Source: Schistosoma haematobium (Eukaryota > Platyhelminthes > Trematoda > Strigeidida > Schistosomatidae). From it: a stretch of 64,000 nt of DNA. Both the position numbers and the translations under genes were made by a program. The notes under the pieces were generated by a model. It searched no databases, was not told the origin of the DNA, and saw nothing but the letters and a program-made list of their open reading frames with translations. The stretch lies in assembly GCF_000699445.3 (NCBI RefSeq), contig NC_067198.1, positions 3,415,301 to 3,479,300 of the forward strand, read 5' to 3'. Shown here one piece after another: positions 28,101-37,905 of the stretch (positions are counted from its first letter, which is position 1; the number at the start of each line of letters is the position of its first letter).

Positions 28101-31100
28101 ACTTGAGGAATCGAGATAATAACAAGCTAGAAAACAATCAAGTTCTTTTGAGACCTATAGGTAATAGGGATTACTTAGAAATCTTCATGAATTTAACAAA
28201 TGTTGTTTAGGACTCTTTGAAAGCCTAGACTTAATATAGAAGTTAAATCACTTCCACTATAGAGGCGTAATCCATATTTCGCAAACTAAGTATTTCACTG
28301 CTACGATGGAACGAAAATTGGCGTAAATTACTAAATATAAGAACCGGTTTTTGATATCTTAGAATTGAAATGGTTTTAAATGGATGTTAGTCATGTCCAT
28401 GAGAAACACGAAACGAAGTGCTTTAACTAGCTAAAGTGTCCAATTAGGTAAGAGAGCCAGATATAATTCCTACCGACTGCTTTCCATTACTCTAGTTTGA
28501 TTATTTTTTCTGGTTAAAGCACTCAGCTTTTAACCAACAGTTCGTTTTTCGCACTCTACTTCCCTTTTGTTTTGGCAACCAGGACAAGATCACTAATTTT
28601 CAAAGACAGATACATAAACCTGTACTTGGTAAGTAAATCAGATTGGGATTGGTACTATTATTCTACCACTATTATCTATAAAGTAAGAAGCTAAGTTAAT
28701 AAACTCTCAAATCTTATATTTCAAAGATATCTGACACTTGAATGGTCATGGAATAGCATAATAGGAGGTTTCGTATCTGAACGATGTTCCGTCGGTTCAA
28801 GAGCGTAGGAATACTTGTACATAAATGACTATACCCACATCTCTAGACATATCTTAAACCGGTTAAGGTTATAAAGATAAGATAGTATTACCAGATAATG
28901 ATACTGGAAAGATTGGCGTTCATGACATTTTGGATTGAGATATTTGGGATGCATTTCTGAACTTTCAAATCTAAAAGGTCGTATGGAAACTGATCCGCAT
29001 CGGCACATATTGTAGCGATGGAAAGCCAGTGAGGATACTCAATATTTTACTTGAGTAAAAATTGGCATCAATCGATGGTTGTAACTCAAGCCACTAATCA
29101 ATTACCAGTTTGTGTACTTTATTATTAATAACTATCAGGCAAACGTCACAATATATCTTCACTTATATAATGAATAGAGCTGAGGAAACATACCACTGAA
29201 GTTGGGTCATCGTAAACCTCTAATAGTATAAGCAATTGACCGGATACCGACCGACAGTATTGTTAGATAGGGGTTCTTTGAGAACTTCCAATTATCACTT
29301 CATGTTTACTTAACTTTTGACTTAGTTGACTTTACAACACCCTAATCCATAAAATTGCTTATTTTATGTACACAGCTGGTAAACGTAAAACATGGATGAG
29401 ACCGTAGGTAGGATCATTCAGCCAATTGACTGGGGACTTACGCGTTACCTTAACCAAGTCACGTTCGCAAAAGACAGCTTACCAAAAATCTATAAATTAT
29501 ACTATGATTAGAAATACTAAAATTACAGGGTATCGGCACATATTGGTACGTAAGAGAGGATATTTGGGAGAGTTAAACTTTTAAAACCATTCCACGAAGA
29601 AATATGATGCGAATTTTTAACGTATAATTATTAAACATTTGGGTTGTGGTATTTTCTTATCTCAATCACCAACTATCGTTGTTTTGCCGTTCCTACATTG
29701 TCGTTAAATAATTATGCATTTATTACTCTATTTTAATGATGACCTAATTGTGTGCACATTGGGATTCCTTTTTTATGTTTCAGTAAAATCAGGTATTTAA
29801 TGTATGTTGCAGTGTCCTGAGTTATGATGAATAGATTAGAATAAAGAATACTTTATCTGACGATCTTGGCATTTTAACTGATTGTTAAAAGTGGAGAATT
29901 TCGGTGGGCTGATAAGAACGGAGATTTTGTCGAACGTTAACCAGCCAATTGTCGTCAGTCAAATCGTGTCATTTATCTGATAGGTGTAAAGCGTACATGG
30001 GTTTACTGGACTTTATCCTCTGATTTGATTATTTATTTAAACACATAAACATTGGTACAAGTAGGCACCAAATAAATATGCGCCACATAGATCATTCGAT
30101 TTGTGTGAGGGCTGGGATACTGCCCGGGTGCCCAGACCGATTCGATTAGAAATCAATAGTGGACTGAAGATCATAATACTTCTATGATAAGTGGTTCATT
30201 TAAAAAAGACCTGTTTTTTAGCAGATACCAATTTGATAGAAACTCTTTCCAAATTGAATTTATGAGATGGTGAAGATTTGAATCTCAAGTGGATGATTTT
30301 CGTATTGTTTTCTAAGCTTGACGGTTTGGTTGTGGAGCTTTCATTGTTATTTTAAACGATATCATCAGCACAAACTTCAGGTAGGAGTAAAGTTTCTGCT
30401 AATGATGTCGCCCAGAATAACGATGAAAGCTCCAAGACAAAACCATCCCGCTCAGAGAAAAAAATCAAACAACATGGAACTTATTTCCACAAGTCCTTTT
30501 TGTACCTTAATGACAACAAGCAAAGTCAATAACTAAGTACAGATACATTAATGGACTGTGAACTGTGAGTGATATGTTGGCATAAAACAGATTATCGGGC
30601 TTTTTACATCACAGTAGGTAAATCTGAGTAAACATTTGGAAATTTTGGATTTAAAGTCTTTTATGACTTGATGTCCAGCTTTTTATCATGTAATTTACCC
30701 ACCAATCAAAATACGACTTATACAATCTTAGCACTGTGTCAAACCAACGACGTTCGACCGATATAAGCAGCCTAGAGTCCTTATTGGTCCTATGTCCGCC
30801 TAGCCCGTCCACTTGAGTCCAGAACACCAATACCAGCTTCCACTATGCGAATCGAATCATTTATTTCAGACATACTGGGTTTATATATCAACCAAACAGA
30901 CTGCAACGCACTATAAAATAGGAAATAACATTTGTACACAATAAAGCCGAAAAGTGACTGTGAACGTGGGAGACAGTAGTCAATAAACTGAACATAGCGT
31001 AAGAACAGTAAATCGTACAATAATAAATTATAGGTCAAAATAAAAATTATAATAAGAGGAATGTAAATATACATAATCTAATTACTGAATATTTATACCA

Positions 31101-34100
31101 TGAGAACATATAAGTAATATTAGTTCATTAATAGGTTTCAGTCGTTACTCGTGATCTAATCTTCGCTCGGATATAACAGAATCACCTATTTAAAATATGG
31201 GGTCATTGCTCAAATAGTTGTACGCAGGTATACACATATAAAGATGAGATAATTAGTGCATTTGAGTAGCAAAAAAAGTATATATTGATGCCTTAGAAGA
31301 GATTTCACTGTAACACTTACTCAAGATACAAATTTAGTATTTTGAAAGATCCCACGTCTAGCTTAAAAATAAGTATGTGAATGTTGGTAAATACAATGGC
31401 CAATTAGAAAATCAAGTCCCATAATTCTATCAAAACTGGCAAAAATCATTAGCACATTGACTGAAAAACTTAATCACCAGAGGGCAACAGTGCATACATC
31501 AAAAGCTGTATTTCTATAGTTTATTACATATAAACTCTACCAACTAAGACTCAAGATAACTTGCTTCAAATATCACTTGTATGTGTTCGGGTAAATCCTG
31601 CCTTGGTCTGAGAGTCTGGGTAGTATCCCAGCCCTAATACAAATCGAATGATGTGTCTCATATCTGTTTGACACCTCTTTGCACCAATGTTTGTTTAAAT
31701 AAGTAAATAGTTTGGGTAGGTAGAATCGTGAAGATTATGCTATTTAGATCCACATTGTGATCATGTTGAACTTAATTCAAACATCTATTTTAAATAACTG
31801 AATAACTAAGCTTCAGTTTGCAGTTCGTTAAGTCTATAGAAGTTTGAACAAACAAAAGATAATCCTGAATTAGTGCCCATAGTGCACAGAAAAAGTCTAC
31901 ATTTGGAGTGGCAATCACAATTCCAGTAAACTGATAGCTTTAGTGTTTAAGATATTCATATATGATATCACGTTAATAAAACGCAATCTACAACAGACTA
32001 AATTTGGAGTCATATTTAGCGACCTAATCGCTTATCAATCGTAACATGGAGTCACGATTTTGATCAGAAACAAATAAATGTATCCCAAAACACTATACTG
32101 CTGATTAATCGACTCTCTCATCTAGATGTTTCTAATCAAGCTGTTGATATATTTCATTGCAAAGAAGAATGACCACCCAAATAAATATATTGCTGGTAAA
32201 GAAATTTGATAATAAACCCAGTAGTGTGAAGTTCTCAATTTTTATGTAAGTGTATAAAAAAGACAGAAACAATGAACGTACCTCATAACTTGGATCTCTC
32301 AGACGAGGATCATGTGAGTATAAACAGAACTTTGACTGATTATTAACCGATTGGTCGAATTCGTTAATAATGTAATGATTAGATAAATACATTTCATTTA
32401 GTTGAATCAAAACCGAATTTTTTTCAGCATTATTAATACCACTGACTAATGTGAAAGGATAATTTAATTTGCCTGGATTAGAAACCACGCAGACGTTTAC
32501 GTCAGCTAGAAAAGATGGGATAGAATTGGGAAGAACCAAACACTTAGTGTCACAAAAGTAAACAAAATTTACTGGGTCATTTTCCTACTGTTATTACGAG
32601 GTACCTTAGGTCGATAAGCATAGTTAATGTTATATGAAACAAAGATTAGTTTTTTAGAAAGCATAACCAAACGCAAAAGTACGAAAGTGCACCACTTGAA
32701 CCAACCAAAACCCTATTTATTTATTTATTTGAACACATAAATATTGGTACAAGAGAGCGCCAATATATATGCGCCACACAAAACAATGGGAATTCGAAGA
32801 GAAGTAGAAAGAGAAAAAAAAACTAAGGAACGCAAAAGAAAAAGAGAGTAATGACGAAGAGGTACAATCAGAAGAAATCTTTCAGGTAAGGGAGACACAA
32901 CCACTTTTTATGAAGAAAGTAAAAGAAGGTTACAGCAAAAATTACTTTTGTCGCTTTGAAAACCCTATTAAATGTTAACTATACTCAGCAAAACGGCTGC
33001 TCTCAATTCTACTTTGTAACTAAAGCATGACTACTGAATTTAAATGTATATGGCGTACGAATGACTGATTACTAGTTATACTGTAGCGTCGTTCATATGT
33101 TAGCAATGCTAAGGTGCATAGTTTCCAACACGATTATGTAGTTATGAAGCTTGTTCGCAAAATTTAGGCGGTATCCTTTAAAATCCATTGTTTATTTAGG
33201 TACTACAAGCACAACTAATATCTTTATCTGATGATTAAACTTAGTTATCGCGACAACCCGACTGAGCCACATTGGATGAAACACTTGTTCTTTACAGTAA
33301 TATTATTTTAAATCGATTTGGTGCTTTTGGTGCCCTTTCATTCTGAACTTTTACATTAAAAATAAAGGTAATTTGGTTGGGGAGATGAGGAACCAAAAGC
33401 AAAAATATTATAGTCAGAGGACAAAGTTGTGCTGGTCGCTTTACTAAGGTTAATCTCATGGTTAGGTTGAACCTCCAGTAATGTTGTCCAAGTAAAAACA
33501 AGTAAAGTAGGAACTCGACCACAGAAATAACATTATTGCTCACTAGTTTCTAGACCGACAGGTCTGAAAAACAGAGCTAACGTAAGGAGGACAACTCAAA
33601 AAACGTTTTTATGAGTGTTATTCCTGATTGCCTGAAGTTCAGGTTCAAAATGCATGCTGAGAAATGTTCAAACCCTGTGTTGAGTCGGTAAAAAGGTTTC
33701 ATGGGCTAAAACTACTATTTCTACTGAAGGACGTTTCCTAATTTCAGCCTTGATTTTCTCTAAGTACTACTCTCTGAATATTACTGTAGGTAAAATACCC
33801 CTTTGGGTCACCTTGAGGACAGGAATTTCATGGACATAATTATACAGGAGGAAGTCTGTCTCGACACAGCAAGGCATGTTCGCCAAACAACCACGAAATC
33901 GGTAACATAATGGCGATTCTAATAGAAAGTCTGGTGGACTTCTCTGGATTTTGGAAGCTTCTATCGGATGAACAGTTGCTTAGAAGCTCTTTTTGATAGC
34001 CCCAGCAAATTAATGAACCAAAATATCAAGGGTTCCAAATGCTATAAAGGATTACTAGTATGAAGAAATACTCAGATATCCTCTGCCTTCTTACCTTTTT

Positions 34101-34741
34101 TCAAGTTTTCAAGAAAGGTTTCTGAAAGCTTTTGAAGCAGAGTATATATCCTGGAGTCGGAAAATTTGCATACAACAGAGGTGTCCGTATTTACTAAGAA
34201 CTCCAGGGGCTTGTCATCAGTCACTAGAAGAGGAATCGACAGACCGAACGATTTCACGAAAACGGATTTTAAATGAAGTGCATCATGGGGTTTGACCTGA
34301 AGATCACTATTCAATCTAGTATACTTACTCTCAGATGAAGCAAAGGAATTTGCGCCCGATGATCACAAACATAGTCCCATCCTAAAGCGACTCGCGCGGC
34401 TGACAAAAAGGACGAGACGTCCGATTCAAAGTTTCCTCCCAGACTTAGGAGTACATGAAAATCGACTTCAAAATCTTTGATGAAAAGTGGATCATTTAAG
34501 CGGGATGATATCCTGAAACAATTACAAGACTTAAATTACCATTCAGCTGCCAGACGAACTGAACGAAAGCCAGTAAAAACAGCAGCATAGAGTCTAGGGT
34601 GCTATATATGAGGAATTTGGAAACGTACGCGTATTTCGAAGGAAAGTCTGACTTTTTTAATTCATCAATAATTTTCTGACCTCTATTAATAACCGCTAAG
34701 TCTGAAAGGCCGGGAGGTGGATCGCGAATTTCATCAGCCAT
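10680..34741 (-). CDS. UBASH3: UBASH3/TULA/Sts-family protein: UBA, 2H-like, SH3, histidine phosphatase (10 exons)
   Basis: Exons (minus): 34741-34629, 34593-34540, 34512-34329, 34296-34095, 32505-32282, 27234-26846, 18268-17799, 17477-17254, 13805-13568, 10951-10680. All junctions are GT/AG and in phase, giving 789 residues. UBASH3 proteins are regulators that dephosphorylate tyrosine kinases and bind ubiquitin. Residues about 22-62 form a UBA domain (RSVRLAAEW before LNDP). About 63-225 resembles the family's 2H phosphoesterase, but both histidine motifs are lost (IPLLHLR and YPFTL). About 259-388 is SH3-like (VGDYILLFD ... GESGLF ... TWTLH) with an insert of about 65 residues. A Ser/Asn-rich linker follows. 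Residues 518-789 are the phosphatase, with R524-H525 (RHAER), R606 (SPAFR), E628 (IEPHLFEW) and H708 (VAHAS). The ATG at 34741 is the first in its frame. Human homologues have about 650 residues; the excess is the SH3 insert and linker. Introns 1-3 are 35, 27 and 32 nt. Confidence 0.9.
11078..11329. mobile_element. MITE-like element, copy 1
   Basis: A 252 bp unit in UBASH3 intron 9 shares internal sequence with the element at 53932-54214. Both begin with AATATT and end with its inverse, and the right end reads ATAAATTATAGTCTC. The left terminal repeat is more decayed here than in the second copy. It has no coding capacity, so it is likely a non-autonomous DNA transposon. Confidence 0.65.
11415..11822 (+). 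mobile_element. RTE LINE 3' end fragment
   Basis: Translation in shifted frames gives the conserved RTE C-terminus, with [14 protein letters not shown] followed by the segment before the DRVG end. It finishes with the family's GGCGTAAGTAAGTA tail at about 11810-11820. It is 5'-truncated and frameshifted, in antisense to UBASH3 inside intron 9. Confidence 0.85.
12040..12490 (-). mobile_element. Second RTE-like LINE family, 3' end
   Basis: The minus strand encodes, with stops, a C-terminal signature around [10 protein letters not shown] and SHDYRNQWL that I recognise from another abundant schistosome non-LTR element. It is collinear with the copies at 16570-16970 and 24590-25740. Coding runs right to left, with the 3' untranslated part at 12040-12290. 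It lies in UBASH3 intron 9. Confidence 0.75.
12820..12985 (+). mobile_element. Hammerhead SINE (family B), 5'-truncated, plus orientation
   Basis: The unit begins inside the tRNA-like head (GAATCTCGCG) and runs through the hammerhead to the tail ending around CATGATCTTAACCATT. It shares all these blocks with copies at 13090-13300, 52781-52997, 53330-53520, 57840-58045, 58140-58300, 58600-58890, 60945-61250 and 62905-63045. Confidence 0.85.
12857..12902 (+). ncRNA. Hammerhead ribozyme-like motif (family B)
   Basis: Stem I is GCACTG (12857-12862) pairing with CAGTGC (12897-12902). The core is UUGAUGA, where C3 of the canonical CUGANGA is replaced by U. Stem II is GTCC/GGAC, followed by GAAA, then a short stem III ACGGCCGU and the predicted cleavage triplet GUC (12894-12896). 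The C3 change weakens the C3-G8 pair, so activity is doubtful. Confidence 0.75.
13090..13300 (-). mobile_element. Hammerhead SINE (family B), minus orientation
   Basis: The reverse complement holds the tRNA-like head (box B type TTCGAATCC at 13212-13220 region), the hammerhead and the tail ending with ATTGACTCATGATTTC. The GAAA of the hammerhead is altered (CGAGAAGG), so this ribozyme should be inactive. With the plus copy at 12820 it forms an inverted pair about 100 bp apart in UBASH3 intron 9. Confidence 0.85.
14190..14675 (+). mobile_element. tRNA-derived SINE, family C
   Basis: Body and tail are collinear with the 25785-26500 copy. It starts at CTCCCAAATGCCCTGG and ends in an AAATAAATAAATAG tail after TTTATGTGTT. 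It lacks the tRNA-like head. It lies in UBASH3 intron 8, antisense to the gene. Confidence 0.85.
15195..15620 (+). mobile_element. tRNA-derived SINE, family C, degraded
   Basis: The same block order as the other family C copies is visible, including CACAAATCGAATGG, GTGTGGCGCAT and a short TAAATTAATAAATC tail, but with more substitutions. It lies in UBASH3 intron 8. Confidence 0.75.
15800..15965 (+). repeat. tRNA-like SINE head, unclassified
   Basis: A box A-like TAGCTCAGTGG (15810-15820) is followed 33 bp later by a box B-like GGATCGAATCC (15853-15863), the spacing of an internal RNA polymerase III promoter. Flanking sequence does not fold as an intact tRNA, so a tRNA-derived SINE is more likely. 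No second full copy was recognised in the window. Confidence 0.45.
16570..16970 (-). mobile_element. Second RTE-like LINE family, 3' end
   Basis: Collinear with 12040-12490 over its whole length. The minus strand again gives the decayed C-terminal signature before a shared 3' untranslated region. It lies in UBASH3 intron 8. Confidence 0.75.
17648..17735 (+). mobile_element. RTE LINE 3' terminal fragment
   Basis: About 85 bp matches the last codons and tail of the RTE family (GGAAGGCCCAGGACAGAG to GTAAGTAAGTA). It lies between UBASH3 exons 8 and 7. Confidence 0.8.
18058..18160. repeat. Trinucleotide runs inside UBASH3 exon 7
   Basis: A TTA/ATT run (18058-18078) encodes an Asn tract and a GAT/ATC-type run (about 18127-18148) encodes a Ser tract on the minus strand. 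They are in frame within the linker between the SH3-like and phosphatase domains, so length changes would alter linker length without breaking the frame. Confidence 0.85.
18485..18735 (+). repeat. Penelope-like element flanking repeat, left, inverted relative to right
   Basis: Roughly 190 bp matches the reverse complement of 23875-24065, sharing blocks such as AGAAGACGAAGATTATCAG, GGTCAACTAGATTGG and CACAATTCGAAACC. Penelope-like elements are known to carry LTR-like repeats in either orientation. Both copies flank the GIY-YIG coding remnant. Confidence 0.75.
18928..19080 (-). pseudogene. Penelope-like element GIY-YIG C-terminus (downstream half)
   Basis: The minus strand encodes [13 protein letters not shown] and continues to [11 protein letters not shown] followed by a stop at 18928-18930. 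This is the expected continuation of the GIY-YIG protein that breaks off at 23342 after NNKSG. The two halves are separated by the MULE-type transposon at 19079-23344. Confidence 0.88.
19292..20915 (+). pseudogene. MULE transposase-derived gene: FAR1-like, SWIM and RING-like zinc fingers, catalytic core missing
   Basis: The ATG at 19292 opens exon 1 (19292-19521), joined through a 38 nt intron (19522-19559) to exon 2 from 19560. Together they give a FAR1/WRKY-type domain with NTQCPAFMF and [13 protein letters not shown]. The next open segment (about 19812-20915, first ATG 19839) carries a post-core [12 protein letters not shown] motif, a SWIM finger (CSC...CRH) and a C-terminal RING/PHD-like finger (CDIC ... 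CRC ... HTFC ... CPIC). Only about 40 bp separate exon 2 and this segment, so the DDE catalytic domain expected between them is absent, and no clean in-phase splice links them. Likely a dead, deleted transposase; a domesticated DNA-binding gene is possible but less likely. Confidence 0.8.
20916..23320. other. Noncoding right part of the MULE
   Basis: About 2.4 kb without a credible gene. It contains the AAT microsatellite at 22092-22161. The open frame over that tract is poly-Leu from the repeat. Near the right end is a C-rich/T-rich block that weakly mirrors the left-end block at 19105-19155. Confidence 0.6.
22092..22161. repeat. (AAT)n microsatellite
   Basis: About 23 near-perfect AAT units are visible inside the MULE. 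Confidence 0.95.
23342..23910 (-). pseudogene. Penelope-like element: linker and GIY-YIG endonuclease N-terminal half
   Basis: Read right to left, the frame begins with [12 protein letters not shown], passes [14 protein letters not shown] and has stops near 23718 and 23605. It continues into the GIY-YIG domain with [17 protein letters not shown] and [10 protein letters not shown], then breaks at NNKSG. This is the C-terminal architecture of Penelope-like proteins. The RT domain is missing because the flanking repeat starts directly upstream. Confidence 0.88.
23875..24065 (-). repeat. Penelope-like element flanking repeat, right
   Basis: Reverse complement of 18485-18735 over about 180 bp. 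It abuts the 5' end of the truncated coding remnant, as a Penelope pseudo-LTR would. Confidence 0.75.
24530..25740 (-). mobile_element. Second RTE-like LINE family, longer copy
   Basis: On the minus strand, 25654-25412 encodes a late RT segment (SKCKMLL-like start, [16 protein letters not shown]) with frameshifts. The C-terminal region and 3' untranslated sequence shared with 12040-12490 and 16570-16970 follow at about 24980-24590. A stretch at 25185-25270 resembles the 3' end of the Penelope-like element in plus orientation and may be a separate insertion. Confidence 0.7.
25785..26500 (+). mobile_element. tRNA-derived SINE, family C, most complete copy
   Basis: The head is tRNA-like: box A near TCTCAGTTGTCAG (25791-25803), a CTTGCAA anticodon-loop-like segment resembling tRNA-Ala(UGC), and box B GAGTTCGGTCC (25833-25843). 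The body matches the other family C copies. The tail is AAATAAATAAATAAA at about 26485-26500. A 113 bp foreign segment splits it at 26316-26428. It lies in UBASH3 intron 6. Confidence 0.85.
26316..26428. mobile_element. 113 bp insertion with 5 bp flanking duplication
   Basis: Other family C copies read continuously ...AATGATTTGTGGCG; here the run is interrupted and TGATT occurs on both sides (26311-26315 and 26429-26433). No terminal inverted repeats are evident, so the class of the inserted piece is unknown. Confidence 0.65.
27700..28060 (+). mobile_element. RTE LINE deletion derivative
   Basis: RT N-terminal residues ([23 protein letters not shown]) are followed directly by C-terminal residues (LKRKGK) and the family 3' tail with a final AAGTAAGTAA. 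Roughly 900 bp of RT core is missing compared with the 46506-49716 copy. It lies in UBASH3 intron 5. Confidence 0.8.
28061..30025. other. UBASH3 intron 5 segment, nothing recognised
   Basis: No credible gene or repeat family was found on either strand in this AT-rich stretch. Confidence 0.5.
30028..30150 (-). mobile_element. tRNA-derived SINE, family C, 3' fragment
   Basis: It holds the tail (TTATTTAAACACATAAAC read on plus) and about 90 bp of body ending at GTGCCCAGACCGA. Confidence 0.8.
30770..31095. repeat. Unclassified interspersed repeat, copy 1
   Basis: About 310 bp is collinear in the same orientation with 60150-60470, sharing CCGCCTAGCCC, CCAGAAC, TAATAAATTATAGG/TTTATAGG and AGGTCAAAATAAA blocks. 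No coding capacity is recognised. It could be an LTR or SINE body. Confidence 0.7.
31590..31715 (+). mobile_element. tRNA-derived SINE, family C, 3' fragment
   Basis: Decayed copy of the last 120 bp of the family, ending in TTTAAATAAGTAAATAG. Confidence 0.7.
32715..32790 (-). mobile_element. tRNA-derived SINE, family C, 3' fragment
   Basis: Tail and first body bases of family C in minus orientation (TTATTTGAACACATAAA on plus, then TATGCGCCACACAAA). Confidence 0.75.
32791..34094. other. UBASH3 intron 4 segment, nothing recognised
   Basis: This stretch between exons 4 and 5 shows no recognisable gene or repeat. The minus-strand open frame at 33543-33292 has no protein-like signature. Confidence 0.5.
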
Positions 34742-34804
34742 CCGATGTAAAGTTAGGTCTTTGGCAGGTTCGCGTTTAGCGTGGTTGTATGTTATGCACT
34801 GGAA

Positions 34805-34843
34805 GAGTGAACAGTACTGTTCACTCACGCTACGTAGCGTGAG
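34805..34843. promoter_or_regulatory. Two overlapping perfect palindromes upstream of the UBASH3 start
   Basis: Positions 34805-34826 form a perfect 22 bp inverted repeat (half-site GAGTGAACAGT). Positions 34824-34843 form a perfect 20 bp one (half-site CTCACGCTAC). They share three bases and sit 64-102 bp upstream of the ATG on the minus strand. They could be protein-binding sites or hairpins in the 5' UTR; the sequence alone does not say which. Confidence 0.6.
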
Positions 34844-35099
34844 AGAATCTGGAAGACGAAAGCACAGTGAGTTTTAAGTAAGCTGACAACTGAGCAGGCA
34901 CAAAGTGGACTTACGCTTATTAGTGAAAAGGATTGACAACTATTAGTAATAACACAGCAGCTATAGTTAAGCAGTCAGATAACTGAGAGCAAAGACCGAC
35001 AACAACGAAACCTTGCGCCATGAGCGACCTACAAAGGGTCATTTAAGATACTGCAAATGATGAGGTTTGCGTAAGTTAGCGAAAGACTTTAGATCGTAG

Positions 35100-37905
35100 G
35101 GTGCAAACACTTCTAGATCTTTTTCAACAAGAGATATTTTTATAGGGGGGTCACCTAAGTTGTATTTATAGTCCGCAACATGTGTACGACTTTGAAGTGT
35201 GAAAGGTAAGTTCGTTGTTATCTGCCCACCTTTGAAGTCGAATCAGATCCACCTGAAGGTAAAGTCCGGCCTCTTAGCTGCATACTTATCCCCAGAGTTC
35301 CTAAACATCAGAGAAAATTAATAAATCCTACGATAACTCCTGTGGAAGATCGTTTATATATAAATCATGATAAGAAGAGGTCCTAGTACTGAACCCTGAC
35401 GGACCCCACTAGGACATTCCATAGCCTGAGGGAAATCGAAAATTAACCTGATCTTGAAATGTCAACTTCTTAGATATGAAGTGATCCACTCCACTAAATG
35501 GGATTTGGTACCTAATCGTTGGTAAGACATATATGATTGGCCCCACCAAAAGCCTTCAGAAGTCAAGATAAATGGAGTCAACCTTCCTCTTGCAACCAGG
35601 GATGGTCGTCCAGCTGTCCACCGCAGCCAGCAGGTTAGTTATACAAGAGTGACCTTTTTCGAAATCGTGCTGTTGGAGTGAAAAGAAGTTTATGTAGTAG
35701 TCGTGTACACCGTCATATATCAGGGGCTACGGAATTTTCGAGGGTATAGAGAGAAGTGCTACCAGTCCATAACTTGAAGTTTTTCCCTGTCGACCCCCTT
35801 TGAAAATTGGTGTGATGTGAGCCAGCCTTGAACTAGTAAATTTGAGAACATCACTCCAAGCAGAGTTGCCAACATTAAAGCTACTTCCCTCAGCGTAGTA
35901 GAATGGACCATATCTCGGCCAGGAGAAGGGTCTTTCTTAAAAGCCACTTTTTGCGGTACAACAAATCAGCAATCAGGCTTACTTCTGGAATTCCTGTGAG
36001 GTTGCAGGTGAAGTATTCAGCAATAACGTTGGTGCGGGTCTGTTGAATTTTCCGAGAGTACTGTTCTGCCAGAGGGTTAGCGACGTCACCGCTGTCGTTG
36101 GTCGGGCCATCAAGATCTAGCAGTTGGAAACTGTGGTTTTATTTTGTCGAAGAGAGGCTGCATGATGGGATAATCTTTTCGAATTGGAGACAAATTTATC
36201 CATAAGCTTTTTCTGGCACTGAAACCTGTCTTTTATCGCCTTTGTGAATACATTACTTACTTTTTTTGATTGCCTGTATGCATTGTTGTTACCAGTTCGT
36301 TTGTATTCCTCCCAGTAGTGCTTTTTGAGGCAGTGCGATTCCAGATGACTGTAGGGTGCTTGTATATTTTGGAGACTGTTGGCGGAACAGATGGTATTAA
36401 GAAATCTCAATGAGTATCCACGTCAAGTTGAGGGTAAACCTCCCAGTCCACCTGTTGTAGATCGTCCTGTAAAACTAACACATCCAACCATTTGAAATTT
36501 CAGCGCCTGTTGTCGACAGGATGTCTCAGATTAGTTTCGCTCATAAAAATTAGGGCTATGACGGAATGATCGTTTTTTCTCTAGGGGAGCAAAAATGAGG
36601 AGGTTGTCAATTAAAAATTCTTCGTTTGTAAATACCCAGTCTGACCGTTTATCCAACGAGTTACCGACGTCACATTTTCGAATAATCGTAGATCCTCAGT
36701 GAGGTTTAAAATCCGAGCTTCAGTAGAGTTTTCCACGAAATTAACCTTGAGAAGATTGATGTCCCCTAGAATCATGATATGCATGAATCCGAGACGAGTA
36801 GAGCAGGATAATGCTTCCAGCATACGATTGTCGTACTCAATGTCAGCAGTGAGCACTCTGTATATTACTACAACTGGATACCTAGAGGTGGGAGACAATC
36901 TTACCGAGCACCATATGGATTCATCAAGATTGATAAGCCCTCGTTTGTACACTTGATGTACCCCAAATCAAGATCGCAAGTATAGGGATACACCGCCCTC
37001 TCCTTGTTGTTTTTCTGTCTTTGGGAAACAGAGAAATCCCGAGTATTACTAGCTCTTGGTCCGTAAATTTAGAAGATATTCATGTTTCAGACATTACTAT
37101 CAGATGAGTGTCTTATCATTACTGAGTTCACGAAGCTCATCCTTTTTATTCGATAATCTTGCGGCGCTCATATGCAAGCAGTTCATGCTTTAAATTTGGA
37201 ACGCGTGAGCTTCTCCTCCGTTTTTATCTGTATGAGCTTTATGTGTATGGACAGGTAATCTACCTACACAGGGTTTCCCGAGTTCGTCGCCTCTGTTTTT
37301 TCTAAGTTTGTTTTCGTGGTCTTGACAGCACACAAGTGTAATGGTCAGCTCCAATTTGCCTTTATGCTTGATCCTAGCATCATGTGGCTTATCCGAATGC
37401 ATATGGATTCCACTTGGTAATCAGTGTCTGTTGGCACGAAATGCTTCGAGAGTTAAGGCCTCCATGTATGAGGATGGGAAGTTTATCTTCATCAACCGGG
37501 GTCTAAAATCCTTCCCCTTCATTGCCAGTCTCCTCACTTGTTTATTCAATATGTTTTATATGTTTTTATTTCCTCCACGAAAAGTCGTCTAGCGAGATTT
37601 CTTAGGATGTTCCTAATGAGATTAAGCTCAGAATAAGGTATATCAGACGATATGCTTACATTTTTATCTGATTTCACTGAGTGACTAGCCAATAGGACAT
37701 CCTCTACCTCGGCAGCGTTAGTGAGCGTCACACGAAGTCTTTGGTGATTTTGATGGTTACGGTCCTTTCCCTGAGTGAGCCATGTGACCGTCAGAGGCTC
37801 TATTTTCAGAAATTCGGGCTTCCTGTTTAACTCTCCGCACAACGTCCTGTTATTTTTGTTCCCAAGACTGAGGATAAATTCAGAGATGTCTTTAAGGCTC
37901 ATGAA
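35100..37905 (-). mobile_element. CR1-like LINE, heavily degraded, minus strand
   Basis: Read right to left: an ORF1-like end (37902-37546) with RLRVTLTNAAEVEDVLLAS; an endonuclease-like piece (36952-36611) with HIMILGDINLLKVNF; a linker region; an early RT segment (35947-35759, SPGRDMVHSTTL); and the RT motif GVRQGSVLGPLL near 35420-35360. Every part has stops and frameshifts. It lies upstream of UBASH3 in the intergenic region, in the same orientation as that gene. Confidence 0.75.
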
